From Paludibacteraceae bacterium (GTDB taxonomy: Bacteria; Bacteroidota; Bacteroidia; Bacteroidales; Paludibacteraceae), in contig JAEDGZ010000010.1 in the NCBI GenBank assembly GCA_016297215.1, positions 1 through 64,000 on the forward strand: a DNA stretch of 64,000 nt, given 5' to 3'. Positions 33,110 through 41,662 of this stretch are shown piece by piece. The notes below the pieces were generated by a model. The model saw nothing but the letters and a program-made list of their open reading frames with translations. It was not told the DNA's origin and did no database searches. Both the position numbers and the translations under genes were made by a program. Within the stretch, counting starts at the first letter, position 1; the number at the start of each line of letters is the position of its first letter.

Positions 33110-33673
33110 ATGCGTAGTATCACAACATTTGATTTGCAGTATGCCCACCGTTTCTACGGTTTTCAAGGGGAAGCACAGTACCTGCACGGGCATACGGGTG
33201 TCCTCACGATTGAGGTAGAGGATAGTATTAACGAAGGTGTCAACATGGTGTATCCGTGCAACGAGATTCAGAAAGTGGCATGGAGTCTGCTGAAGAACTT
33301 TGACCACGCGCTCGTTCTCCGCGAGGACGACCCGCTGCTACCTGCTATCCTCGATGTATATGAGAAGCAAGGTATCAAGAACGGGCATCCGCGCAACACC
33401 ATGAAAGGTGAGGCGTTCCACACGGAGTGGGCAACGGCTTATCCCGACTGCCGACTGGTGGTAACCAAAGAGACGATGACCGTAGAGGGCATGATAAAGA
33501 TTGTCTATGACCTGCTCAAGGACAAACTGAACATAGCGAAGATTACCTTCACGAGCGGCGTGAATGCGGCTTCAGCCGAGTTCCCTGCTCGCAAGGAGAT
33601 TGACCGCTGCCCGCTCTGCGGTATCTCGCTGGACGAGAACGGCGTTTGCCCGAAATGCGGCTACAAGAAATAA
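33110..33673 (+). CDS. 6-carboxytetrahydropterin synthase-like (QueD family) with C-terminal zinc ribbon
   Basis: 187 residues. The PTPS/QueD fold shows the zinc histidines in YAHRFYG and LHGHTG and the NFDHALV block. After about residue 155 there is an extra treble-clef-like zinc ribbon (CPLCGISLDENGVCPKCG) not present in classic QueD. QueD makes the pterin precursor of queuosine. The expected cysteine nucleophile near residue 27 is not in its usual place, so the exact reaction is uncertain. It lies 28 bases after rubrerythrin and ends at a good terminator. Confidence 0.85.
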   Translation: MRSITTFDLQYAHRFYGFQGEAQYLHGHTGVLTIEVEDSINEGVNMVYPCNEIQKVAWSLLKNFDHALVLREDDPLLPAILDVYEKQGIKNGHPRNTMKGEAFHTEWATAYPDCRLVVTKETMTVEGMIKIVYDLLKDKLNIAKITFTSGVNAASAEFPARKEIDRCPLCGISLDENGVCPKCGYKK

Positions 33674-33700
33674 CCCATTCGGTTGCTGAATGGAATAACA

Positions 33701-33743
33701 CAAAAGAGGCGGACTAACAAGTGGAGTTAGTCAGCCTCTTTTG
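33701..33743 (+). terminator. Terminator after the QueD-like gene
   Basis: Long hairpin AAAAGAGGCGGACTAAC/GTTAGTCAGCCTCTTTT with one bulge, loop AAGTGGA. It is closely similar to the terminator after secDF. Confidence 0.88.
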
Positions 33744-33823
33744 TGCATACCTATCACCAATCCATTTTTTTAGGAACAGGGTTGTACATGGTTCGAGGCC
33801 ATGTATGAGAAATATAACGGGTG

Positions 33824-34609
33824 CTAAGACTCAAATCTAAATGCATCTGCGTCTTTCCAGAGGGGGAGGATGTCGCGGAAATGCCACAGTTTCTGCATAT
33901 CGAAATCCGCTATTTGCGTGCCCTCTTCGTCGTCGGCGAAGTGCACAATAGGTTGCAGGCGCGTGTCGTAGGCGACGGAGTGCCCATTGTAGTGCAAGCC
34001 CATCCCGTCATCCCCCACAGGGTTCACGGCGGCTATATAGCATTGGTTCTCAATGGCTCGCGCAGGCACCAGCACGTCCCAATACTGTATGCGTATGGAG
34101 GGCCAGTTCGCCATCACCAAGAGGATGTCGTACTCGTTGCGCTGCGTGCTCCGTGCCCAGACGGGAAAGCGCAGGTCGTAGCATACCAAGAGGCGGAAAC
34201 GTGCGCCGCGGTAGGTGATGACCTTATCATCCTTTGCCACCTCGCCCGCCGTGAAGAACTCCGCCTCGCCGCCGTGGGCATAGAGGTGGCGTTTGTCCAC
34301 GAAGATAGGCGACTCCGTCGGTCGCAGGAAGAACGCGCGGTTGTAGAGCCGCCCGCCGTCTTCGCAGATGAAAGAGCCGACGATAGCCAGATGATACGCG
34401 TCGGCGCAGCGTTGCAAGCGCTGCATGGTCTCGCCGTGGACGGTCTCCGCCAACTCGGGGCGGTCGGTGCAAAAACCCGTGCTGAACATCTCAGGCAGCA
34501 AGGCTACATCGGCGTTTCCTGCCAATGTAGCCAAGCGTGCTTCCGTCTGCCGCAGATTAGTCTCCTTATCCGCCCAAGCGATGGGGTATTGCAGTAATGC
34601 TACCTTCAT
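33824..34609 (-). CDS. Nitrilase-superfamily omega-amidase
   Basis: 261 residues, full length for the YafV/omega-amidase branch, which hydrolyses 2-oxoglutaramate and similar amides. The catalytic Glu-Lys-Cys triad is seen in LLPEMFSTGF, VDKRHLY and VCYDLRFPVW, with ENQCYIAAVNPVGDDGMG typical of this branch. It is the last gene of a minus-strand run (tsaC, sugar transferase, xseB, amidase), lying five bases after xseB. Confidence 0.93.
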   Translation of the reverse strand: MKVALLQYPIAWADKETNLRQTEARLATLAGNADVALLPEMFSTGFCTDRPELAETVHGETMQRLQRCADAYHLAIVGSFICEDGGRLYNRAFFLRPTESPIFVDKRHLYAHGGEAEFFTAGEVAKDDKVITYRGARFRLLVCYDLRFPVWARSTQRNEYDILLVMANWPSIRIQYWDVLVPARAIENQCYIAAVNPVGDDGMGLHYNGHSVAYDTRLQPIVHFADDEEGTQIADFDMQKLWHFRDILPLWKDADAFRFES

Positions 34610-34614
34610 GTGGT

Positions 34615-34845
34615 TTATGAATTATGAGCGCCATACTCTGAAAGTTCAAGTCCTTCGCGCAAGGTCTCTATCTCCTTGCGACAGAATGCCAACAACCCGT
34701 GCGCTTCATCTGCCAGTTGCTTGTATTCGCTGAGGCTGATTGCCTCCGATTGCTCCAGTTGTTGCACGATTGTCTCCACCCGCGCCATCGCTTGGTCGTA
34801 GGTGAGAGAGACGGTTGCTGTTGTGTTGTTATTTTCCTTTGCCAT
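34615..34845 (-). CDS. xseB: Exodeoxyribonuclease VII small subunit
   Basis: 76 residues with the helical-pair pattern of XseB (YDQAMARVETIVQQLEQSE, ISLSEYKQLADEAHGLLAFC). It combines with XseA to degrade single-stranded DNA; xseA is not in the window. Its start overlaps the end of the sugar transferase gene by 17 bases, so the two are translationally coupled. Confidence 0.9.
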   Translation of the reverse strand: MAKENNNTTATVSLTYDQAMARVETIVQQLEQSEAISLSEYKQLADEAHGLLAFCRKEIETLREGLELSEYGAHNS

Positions 34846-36097
34846 CTATGATTACTCCTATGGTAAAAAACAATATCTTCAAGTCCAGTCTGAGGGACAT
34901 ATTCTCCATGTAGGTGATGTCGTAGTTAAGTCGCTCCACCATCTTATCTATGGTGTCGGTATAGCCCACTTTGATAGGTCCCCAACTCGTCAGCCCCGGG
35001 CGTATCTTATAAAGCAGGCAGTAGTAGGGCGCTTTCTGCTCTATCTGACGAATGAAATACGCCCGCTCGGGTCGGGGTCCCACCAGCGACATATCGCCGC
35101 GCAACACATTCCACATCTGCGGCAACTCGTCTAACCGATACTTGCGCAAGAAAGCCCCCACGCGGGTGATACGCGGGTCGTTGTCTTGGCTCAGCAAGGG
35201 TTTCTTACGCTCGGCATCTTCGTACATCGTGCGGAACTTCAAGATATGGAAAGGAATGCCATGCAGCCCTATGCGCTCCTGACGATAGATAGCCTGACCT
35301 TTGGAGGTGGCATACACCAACACATACAGTAGGATATACAGCGGCGAGAGCAGCACCATCACGCACAACGAAAGGATGATATCCGCCGCCCGCTTGATAC
35401 ATAGTTCAGCATCGCTCATCTTATGCTCCGTGATACGCACCAAGGGTTGCCCGCCTATTTCCACGATACGCGCCGCACCCGTGAGTATATCATACACTCG
35501 CGGAAGAAGCGATATCTCCACATTCAGCGGATAAAGCCTGTTGATGATGGTGTAGAGCGTGCGCTCGGAACTGTCTTTCGGCAGGTCGATAATCACCTCC
35601 TCCACCATCCCTTTCTGTATGCGGTTGGCTTCGGCTATGCTATGGATGGTGCGCGTGCGATAGACTGCTGTCTTGCGCGAGATACGCGTGATGATAAACC
35701 GCGGGATATAACTGATAGTGAACTGCAAGACAAACAGCACCGCCAGCGAAATCAAATACCGCTCGTAGTTGATTACTTCATCGTCTATAATAATAATAAA
35801 GAAGAAAAGCAGCGAGATGAACACCGCGCTCCAAAAAGTGGTAGCAAACTCCTTGGCGGCATTCTTGCGGAACGGGCGCAGGTAATAGCCCGACAGGTAG
35901 TAGATCACGACACAGACGAGCGGGTAGATAATAAGCGGCGGATAGAAATTGAATACCGGTATCAATATAGTATCCACGCCGAACATCACGCCATCATTCA
36001 CCAGCCGCCTAAACAGCGAGAACAACAGCCATACCACCTCCGCCGACAAGAGGTCGGCAAGGATATACGTCAGTTGTTGTTTGCGATGGGCAGTCAT
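34829..36097 (-). CDS. Undecaprenyl-phosphate sugar phosphotransferase (WbaP/WcaJ type)
   Basis: 422 residues. The N-terminal half has about four membrane helices. A helix near residue 240 is followed by the cytosolic bacterial sugar transferase domain with KFRTMYEDAE, YRLDELPQMWNVLRGDMSLV and GPRPERAYF. It starts surface-glycan units by placing a sugar phosphate on undecaprenyl phosphate. Its start overlaps the tsaC stop (ATGA-type coupling). The glycan cluster it would serve is not adjacent; one candidate begins at 59 kb. Confidence 0.93.
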   Translation of the reverse strand: MTAHRKQQLTYILADLLSAEVVWLLFSLFRRLVNDGVMFGVDTILIPVFNFYPPLIIYPLVCVVIYYLSGYYLRPFRKNAAKEFATTFWSAVFISLLFFFIIIIDDEVINYERYLISLAVLFVLQFTISYIPRFIITRISRKTAVYRTRTIHSIAEANRIQKGMVEEVIIDLPKDSSERTLYTIINRLYPLNVEISLLPRVYDILTGAARIVEIGGQPLVRITEHKMSDAELCIKRAADIILSLCVMVLLSPLYILLYVLVYATSKGQAIYRQERIGLHGIPFHILKFRTMYEDAERKKPLLSQDNDPRITRVGAFLRKYRLDELPQMWNVLRGDMSLVGPRPERAYFIRQIEQKAPYYCLLYKIRPGLTSWGPIKVGYTDTIDKMVERLNYDITYMENMSLRLDLKILFFTIGVIIDGKGK

Positions 36098-36735
36098 GGG
36101 CGGATGATTTGTATCTCGTTGTGCAATCCTAATTTGATGATGCTGCTCGGCTGTTTCTCTTCCTCATCATCTCGACGAAATTGGCAGACATAATCGGCTT
36201 GCTGTAGCACCTCTTCGGAAATCTGCCGAAAGATCTTGGCAGCAGGCTCGCCGCTGATGTTGGCGGAGGTGGAGACTATAGGTCGCCGCAGCCGCTCGCA
36301 GAGGGCTTTGGAGAAAGGTTCCTGCGTAATCCGAATACCCACGCTGCCGTCCTCGGCTATCAGGTTCTTGGCAAGGTTCTTTGCACCCGGGTAGATAATC
36401 GTCAGGGGGCGACTACTACTCCCCCGCCCCGCTTGCGGGGAGGGGGTAAGGGGGCGGGGCATATCCTCCATCGTGCATTCCAGCAACTCCCACGCCATCT
36501 CTGGCACTTCCTCCACATACCCTTGCAACTTCCCCGGTGCGTCCAGCAGCACCAGCATCGACTTGCTGTCCTCGCGCCGCTTCAGCGCATACACCTTTCT
36601 CACCGCCGCCTCGTTGGTAGCATCACAACCGATGCCCCATACCGTATCGGTAGGGTACACTATCACGCCACCTGATTGCAGCACACGCACTGCTCCATCC
36701 AAGTCTGCTTTATCATAACGTTGTACACACGCCAT
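36094..36735 (-). CDS. tsaC: Threonylcarbamoyl-AMP synthase (Sua5/YrdC/TsaC)
   Basis: 213 residues. Makes threonylcarbamoyl-AMP for the t6A modification of ANN-decoding tRNAs. The core motifs are VIVYPTDTVWGIGCDA, LKRREDSKSMLVLL, GSVGIRITQ and PIVSTSANISGEPA. In the middle, PRPLTPSPQAGRGSSSRPL (about residues 95-113) interrupts the conserved YPGAKN region. It is coded by a CCCCTCCCCGC-type palindrome that also occurs between genes, so this is an in-frame insertion in an essential-type enzyme. A long leader with a small transcription unit precedes it. Confidence 0.93.
   Translation of the reverse strand: MACVQRYDKADLDGAVRVLQSGGVIVYPTDTVWGIGCDATNEAAVRKVYALKRREDSKSMLVLLDAPGKLQGYVEEVPEMAWELLECTMEDMPRPLTPSPQAGRGSSSRPLTIIYPGAKNLAKNLIAEDGSVGIRITQEPFSKALCERLRRPIVSTSANISGEPAAKIFRQISEEVLQQADYVCQFRRDDEEEKQPSSIIKLGLHNEIQIIRP
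36412..36461. repeat. GC palindrome inserted in frame in tsaC
   Basis: Contains CCCCGCTTGCGGGG flanked by CCCC-rich words. The reverse strand CCCCGCCCCCTTACCCCCTC matches the intergenic CCCCGCCCCCTATCCTCCTC at 24162-24181. Confidence 0.8.
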
Positions 36736-36820
36736 AATACAAATAACATTTTGTTAGCGAAACCCACCAAATACTTAGCAATATATCAAACCGAATAAAA
36801 CCGATTTTTTACCGAAGTAT

Positions 36821-36859
36821 AGTAAGGGTTAAGTAAGGGTTGTATAAGGGTCTTAACGA
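36821..36859 (-). promoter_or_regulatory. 39-nt leader element, identical to one before the subtilase
   Basis: Its reverse complement equals 24421-24459 exactly. It lies about 85 bases before the tsaC start on the coding strand. The rest of the gap 36736-37254 holds the small transcription unit at 36927-37049 and the pckA promoter. Confidence 0.7.
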
Positions 36860-36926
36860 CATCTGAATGAGCTTACGTGAAATATCAAAATGCTACATTC
36901 TTACCAAATACTCTAACAAATGTTCA

Positions 36927-37004
36927 CTATCTAAAACCCAACAAAAAAAGAAGGATTGTCATCACGACAACCCAATCTTTACTTAACCTTAAATCTAATA
37001 CCAT
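36927..37004 (-). ncRNA. Small transcription unit upstream of tsaC (leader, sRNA or 25-codon ORF)
   Basis: A strong promoter (37018-37049) starts a minus-strand RNA near 37011. Within 40 bases comes a hairpin (GGTTGTCGTGATGACAATCC) followed by TTCTTTTTTTG near 36942-36953, which looks like a terminator. The same stretch reads as a 25-codon ORF, MVLDLRLSKDWVVVMTILLF plus LLGFR. It may be a short sRNA, an attenuator controlling tsaC, or a tiny membrane peptide; sequence cannot decide. Confidence 0.45.
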
Positions 37005-37017
37005 GAAAAACACGATG

Positions 37018-37049
37018 CAAAAGTACTGCTTTTTTTTGATACCACCAAA
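37018..37049 (-). promoter_or_regulatory. Promoter pointing toward tsaC
   Basis: Minus-strand TTTG (37046-37049), a 20-base spacer and TACTTTTG (37018-37025). It would give tsaC a leader of about 275 bases if transcription reads through the hairpin. Confidence 0.8.
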
Positions 37050-37135
37050 TAAAAATGTAGAAAAATATGTTTTTTAGCATATTTTCCTATTTTTTGGCAA
37101 CTAAACTTGTCAAAAATCAGGTTTTTCGCCAAAAA

Positions 37136-37167
37136 TTTGCCCATCTCAAAAAAATACACTAATTTTG
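37136..37167 (+). promoter_or_regulatory. Promoter of pckA
   Basis: TTTG (37136-37139), a 20-base spacer and TAATTTTG (37160-37167). A CTTGAAACTTAAAACTTGAA string fills much of the leader. Confidence 0.85.
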
Positions 37168-37254
37168 TACCCGATAAGGTAGGGCACAAAAGTTTTAATC
37201 GTACTTGAAACTTAAAACTTGAAACTTTTAACTTATAAATAAACAAACACAATT

Positions 37255-38859
37255 ATGAAAAATCTTGATTTAACCCAGTACGGAATCACCGGTACTACCG
37301 AGATTCTGCACAACCCCTCCTACGAAGTGCTTTTCGCAGAAGAGACCAAAGAAGGTCTGACCGGTTTTGACAAAGGCCAACTGACCGAACTTGGTGCTGT
37401 AAACGTAATGACCGGCGTCTATACCGGCCGCTCGCCCAAAGACAAATACATCGTGGACGACGCACAGAGCCACAACAACGTTTGGTGGACCACCGACGCT
37501 TACAAGAACGACAACCACCCCATGTCCGAAGCCGTTTGGGCTACCGTAAAGGACATTGCCAAGAAAGAGCTCAGCAACAAGCGCCTCTTCGTGGTGGATG
37601 CTTTCTGCGGCGCCAACAAAGATACACGCATGGCGGTTCGCTTCATCGTGGAAGTAGCATGGCAGGCACACTTCGTTACCAACATGTTCATCCAGCCGAC
37701 CGCTGAGGAGCTGGAGAACTTCGAGCCGAACTTCGTTATCTACAACGCTTCGAAGGCAAAAGTAGAGAACTACAAAGAGTTGGGACTCAACTCCGAGACC
37801 TGCGTGGCGTTCAACACCACCAGCCGCGAGCAAGTCATCATCAACACATGGTACGGCGGCGAGATGAAGAAAGGTATGTTCTCCATGATGAACTACTACC
37901 TCCCTCTGAAGGGCATCGCTTCCATGCACTGCTCGGCGAACACCGACATGAACGGCGAGAACACCGCTATCTTCTTCGGTCTCTCCGGCACCGGCAAGAC
38001 CACCCTCTCCACCGACCCGAAGCGTCTGCTCATCGGCGATGACGAACACGGATGGGACGACAACGGCGTCTTCAACTTCGAGGGCGGCTGCTATGCCAAG
38101 GTCATCAACCTCGACAAAGAGAGCGAGCCCGATATCTACAACGCTATCCGTCGCGATGCACTCCTCGAGAACGTAACCGTTGCAGAGGACGGCAAGATTG
38201 ATTTCGCAGACAAGAGCACCACCGAGAACACCCGCGTTTCCTATCCTATCAACCACATTGAGAAGATCGTTCGCCCCGTGTCCGCAGGTCCCGCTGCTAA
38301 GAACGTCATCTTCCTCTCTGCCGACGCATTCGGCGTGCTGCCTCCTGTTAGCATCCTGACCCCCGAGCAAACCAAGTACTACTTCCTCTCCGGCTTCACC
38401 GCTAAGTTGGCAGGCACAGAGCGCGGTATCACCGAGCCTACACCTACCTTCTCCGCTTGCTTTGGACAGGCATTCCTCGAACTGCATCCTACCAAGTATG
38501 CAGAGGAACTCGTCAAGAAGATGGAGAAGTCGGGTGCGAAAGCATACCTCGTGAACACCGGATGGAACGGTACCGGCAAGCGTATCTCTATTCGCGACAC
38601 CCGTGGTATCATCGACGCTATCCTTGGCGGCGACATCCTCACTGCGCCCACCAAGACCATTCCTTACTTCAACTTCGAAGTACCGACGGCTCTCCCCGGC
38701 GTGGACCCCGCTATCCTCGACCCCCGCGACACCTATGCAGACGCTGCACAGTGGGAGGAGAAAGCAAAAGACCTCGCTGGTCGCTTCATCAAGAACTTCG
38801 CGAAATACGAAGGCAACGAGGCAGGCAAAGCACTCGTAGCCGCAGGTCCCCAACTCTAA
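37255..38859 (+). CDS. pckA: Phosphoenolpyruvate carboxykinase (ATP)
   Basis: 534 residues, full length. Interconverts oxaloacetate and PEP with ATP/ADP; in anaerobic Bacteroidales it usually runs toward oxaloacetate in the succinate pathway. Signature features: [10 protein letters not shown], the PEPCK-specific HCSANTD near the metal site, the P-loop [11 protein letters not shown], and [21 protein letters not shown]. Codon use is strongly GC-ending, suggesting high expression. Own promoter and a clean terminator make it a single-gene unit. Confidence 0.98.
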   Translation: MKNLDLTQYGITGTTEILHNPSYEVLFAEETKEGLTGFDKGQLTELGAVNVMTGVYTGRSPKDKYIVDDAQSHNNVWWTTDAYKNDNHPMSEAVWATVKDIAKKELSNKRLFVVDAFCGANKDTRMAVRFIVEVAWQAHFVTNMFIQPTAEELENFEPNFVIYNASKAKVENYKELGLNSETCVAFNTTSREQVIINTWYGGEMKKGMFSMMNYYLPLKGIASMHCSANTDMNGENTAIFFGLSGTGKTTLSTDPKRLLIGDDEHGWDDNGVFNFEGGCYAKVINLDKESEPDIYNAIRRDALLENVTVAEDGKIDFADKSTTENTRVSYPINHIEKIVRPVSAGPAAKNVIFLSADAFGVLPPVSILTPEQTKYYFLSGFTAKLAGTERGITEPTPTFSACFGQAFLELHPTKYAEELVKKMEKSGAKAYLVNTGWNGTGKRISIRDTRGIIDAILGGDILTAPTKTIPYFNFEVPTALPGVDPAILDPRDTYADAAQWEEKAKDLAGRFIKNFAKYEGNEAGKALVAAGPQL

Positions 38860-38888
38860 GAACCTCCTTTTTAGGTAAATAAAAAAAT

Positions 38889-38927
38889 CATGCTGCCAAG
38901 CATCATGCAAGGCAGCATGTTTTTTTA
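38889..38927 (+). terminator. Terminator of pckA
   Basis: 9-bp perfect stem CATGCTGCC/GGCAGCATG followed by eight T, 30 bases after the stop codon. Confidence 0.92.
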
Positions 38928-38935
38928 TGTAATTT

Positions 38936-39080
38936 GGTTTTTGGTAATGAATTAATGAATAATTACATGAAAATTATATGTTAAAGAGAAATAATATTTG
39001 AATAATTTTTGGAAATTTTTGTTGAAATAAATGAATCATCGTCGTTTCGATGTATATGTTTCACATTTCAAGTGCAAGTT
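38936..39080. repeat. Degraded MITE-like element before holB
   Basis: Carries the family's inner words GGTAATGAATTAATGAATAA, ATTATATGTTAAAGA, AATTTTTGTTGAAATAAA and AATCATCG in order, with a degraded right end (TTTCAAGTGCAAGTTA). The left terminal repeat is not recognisable. It lies just upstream of the holB promoter. Confidence 0.65.
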
Positions 39081-39112
39081 AATTATACGGTAAAGAATAA
39101 AATGGGGGGAAA

Positions 39113-39144
39113 TTTGGCTATTTCGTTTTTTTTTCGTAACTTTG
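39113..39144 (+). promoter_or_regulatory. Promoter of holB
   Basis: TTTG (39113-39116), a 20-base spacer and TAACTTTG (39137-39144). Confidence 0.85.
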
Positions 39145-39172
39145 CGGCGGCTTTTCAAATCTGAAGCAGAAT

Positions 39173-40312
39173 ATGCAATTCAAGGACATCATCGGGCAAG
39201 AAGAGGTGAAACAACGGCTGCGGCAGTCGGTGCAGGAAGGTCGCGTGGCGCATGCGCAGTTGTTCGCCGGTCCGGAGGGCGTGGGCAAGTTGCCGCTGGC
39301 GATAGCCTACGCGCAGTACTTGAACTGCCCGCACCGCACGGCGGAGGACTCGTGCGGCGTGTGTCCTACTTGCTTGCAGTACAAGAACTTGCAGCACCCC
39401 GACCTGCATTTTGCTTTCCCGATAGTGAAGGGTACGAGCGGGGAGGTGTGCGATGACTTCTACCCGCAGTTTCGAGAGCAGCTGCAAGAGGCGCCTTACT
39501 TCGACTTGGAGGACTGGTACAAGCGACTGGGTGTGGAGACGAAGCAGGGAATGATTTACGAGAAAGAGAGCGGCGAGATAGTGCGCAAACTGAGCCTGAA
39601 AGCCTTTGGAGACGGGTATAAGGTGATGGTGATATGGCAGGCGGAGAAGATGAACGTTAGTTGCGCTAACAAGTTGCTGAAACTGCTGGAAGAGCCGCCG
39701 GAGAAGACGGTGTTCCTGCTGGTGAGCGAGCACCCTGAAGCACTCCTGAGCACCATCCTATCGCGCGTGCAGCAGGTCAGGATTGGCAAGGTGTCGGAGG
39801 AGGAGATGCAGCGGCAGGGTGTGCCCACCGACATCGCGCGGATCGCCAACGGGAGCGTGGTGGCGGCGCGGAGACTGATGGCGTCGGATGAGGAGAACAA
39901 CCGGCAGTTGGAGGACTTCAAAGCACTGATGCGCGATGCCTACACCGTGGGCGTGCTGCAAGACAAGCAGAAGAAATTCGAGTCGCTGCAACGGCTCAGA
40001 CGCTGGAGCGAGGCGATGGCGGACTCGAAAGTGGGACGCGAGAAGCAGAAAGCCTTTTTGCAATACGCCCAGCGGCAAGTGCGGGAAAACTATATCTACA
40101 ACCTGCAGCAACAAGCGTCGCTCAACTACCAGACCAACGCCGAAGCGGAGTTCTCCACGAAGTTCGCACGCTTCATCCATAGCGGGAACGTGGAGCGGAT
40201 AATGGATGAACTGGCGCGCGCCGAGCGGCAGATAGAGCAGAACGGCAACGCGAAGATGATTTTCTTCGACCTGTGTCTGCAGATGATAGTGCTGATAAAG
40301 GATAAAAGATAA
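39173..40312 (+). CDS. holB: DNA polymerase III delta-prime subunit
   Basis: 379 residues of the clamp-loader AAA+ family. The P-loop is degenerate, GPEGVGKLPLA (no Ser/Thr after Lys), as usual for delta-prime, which does not hydrolyse ATP. The zinc cysteines are in CPHRTAEDSCGVCPTC, and SCANKLLKLLEEPPEKTVFLL with SRVQQVR represents the sensor region. It is the first gene of holB-ricT-gldH, a conserved Bacteroidota neighbourhood, but is separated from ricT by a 135-base gap of repeats. Confidence 0.93.
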   Translation: MQFKDIIGQEEVKQRLRQSVQEGRVAHAQLFAGPEGVGKLPLAIAYAQYLNCPHRTAEDSCGVCPTCLQYKNLQHPDLHFAFPIVKGTSGEVCDDFYPQFREQLQEAPYFDLEDWYKRLGVETKQGMIYEKESGEIVRKLSLKAFGDGYKVMVIWQAEKMNVSCANKLLKLLEEPPEKTVFLLVSEHPEALLSTILSRVQQVRIGKVSEEEMQRQGVPTDIARIANGSVVAARRLMASDEENNRQLEDFKALMRDAYTVGVLQDKQKKFESLQRLRRWSEAMADSKVGREKQKAFLQYAQRQVRENYIYNLQQQASLNYQTNAEAEFSTKFARFIHSGNVERIMDELARAERQIEQNGNAKMIFFDLCLQMIVLIKDKR

Positions 40313-40447
40313 AGGATAAAAGACGCATTACCTTTGCCGACAAACGTTGTCCGGGTGCGCAGGCGTCCTCGCCTGCTATCACTAACCACCGACCACTAAA
40401 CTCTGAACACTAACCACTAACCACTGAACACTAACCACTAAACATAT
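40313..40447. repeat. Intergenic repeats between holB and ricT
   Basis: Contains GGATAAAAGATAAAGGATAA words, the GC palindrome TCCGGGTGCGCAGGCGTCCT followed by CGCCTGC (40350-40377), and then ACTAACCACTGACCACTAA-type strings up to the ricT start. Confidence 0.8.
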
Positions 40448-41662
40448 ATGGATAACAAGTATACACTGAATGAGATAGGTTGCCACTATACCGCCAAGGC
40501 GTGTTGCCGCAACTCGGCGCACATGTTGCCGGTAACCGACTGGCTGGCAGACCTGCCGGAGAACGCACAAGAGACCGACTTGGTGGAGGTGCAGTTTAAA
40601 AACACCCGCAAGGGCTATTTCCACAACGCGGAGCACTTGCCTCTGGAGAAAGGCTCCGTGGTGGTAGTGGAAGCCAACCCGGGGCAAGACCTCGGCGAGG
40701 TGGTGCTGACAGGGCGATTGGTGCACCTGCAGATGAAGAAAAACCGTATCGACACGAGCCGCTATGAGGTGCGCAACGTGCTGCGGTTTGCCACCGACGA
40801 AGACCAACGGCGTGCCGCAGATGCGCATGCGAAAGAGCAGGCGACGATGATTAAGGCGCGGCAGTTGGCAAAATCGCTCGGGCTCGAGATGAAGATAGGC
40901 GACGTGGAGTACCAAGGCGATGGCAACAAAGCCATCTTCTACTATATCGCCGACGGGCGTGTGGACTTTCGACAGTTGATAAAAGTGTACGCCGAGACCT
41001 TCCGCGTACGTATCGAGATGAAGCAGATCGGTGCGCGTCAAGAGGCAGGGCGCATCGGCGGCACGGGTCCCTGCGGGCGCGAACTATGCTGCACCACGTG
41101 GATGACCAACTTCTCGTCCGTGGGCACGGGTGCGGCGCGCTTGCAGAACATCAGCCCTAACCCCCAGAAACTCACCGGCATGTGCGCCAAACTCAAATGC
41201 TGTCTCAACTACGAGGTGCCCGTCTATGAGGAGGCGTCGAAGAAATTGCCGCCACGCAACCTCCCGCTCGAGACCAAAGACGGCACGTATTATCTCTTCG
41301 CCACCGACCCGCTCAAAGGCGAGGTAACCTACTCCACCGCGCCACGAGTGCCCGCTAACTTGCAGGTAATCAGCCCCGAACGCGCGAAAGAGATTATCGC
41401 GATGAACCAACGCGGTGAGAAACCCGACAGCCTCGGCGGCAAATCGACTACGGCGGTAGAGGTGCCGGAAGTGGGTTATCAGAACGTGGTCGGACAAGAC
41501 GACCTCACGCGCTTCGACAAGAAACGCAACAACCGTCCACGCAACAACGACCGCAACGACCGTCGCGGCGGGAATCGCAACGGCGGCGGTAACGGACCTC
41601 GCAACAACAAAAACAACGGACGCAACAATGAAAAGAAGAATACAGATAGTGCTGCTCAGTAG
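40448..41662 (+). CDS. ricT: PSP1/RicT-type protein with Arg/Asn/Gly-rich tail
   Basis: 404 residues. The PSP1 domain spans the middle (EVQFKNTRKGYFHN, YYIADGRVDFRQLIKVYAET) with conserved cysteines GPCGRELCC and MCAKLKCCLNYE that in RicT/YaaT-type proteins bind an iron-sulfur cluster or zinc. The last 45 residues are almost only N, R, G, D and K (RNDRRGGNRNGGG), a likely RNA-binding disordered tail. RicT proteins take part in RNA maturation and phosphorelay control in Bacillus; the Bacteroidota role is less known. The gldH start lies inside its last codons. Confidence 0.9.
   Translation: MDNKYTLNEIGCHYTAKACCRNSAHMLPVTDWLADLPENAQETDLVEVQFKNTRKGYFHNAEHLPLEKGSVVVVEANPGQDLGEVVLTGRLVHLQMKKNRIDTSRYEVRNVLRFATDEDQRRAADAHAKEQATMIKARQLAKSLGLEMKIGDVEYQGDGNKAIFYYIADGRVDFRQLIKVYAETFRVRIEMKQIGARQEAGRIGGTGPCGRELCCTTWMTNFSSVGTGAARLQNISPNPQKLTGMCAKLKCCLNYEVPVYEEASKKLPPRNLPLETKDGTYYLFATDPLKGEVTYSTAPRVPANLQVISPERAKEIIAMNQRGEKPDSLGGKSTTAVEVPEVGYQNVVGQDDLTRFDKKRNNRPRNNDRNDRRGGNRNGGGNGPRNNKNNGRNNEKKNTDSAAQ

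Noticed and set aside
37270..38910. 546-codon frame opposite pckA
   Set aside because: A GC-biased shadow of a highly expressed gene; its reading phase mirrors pckA codons.
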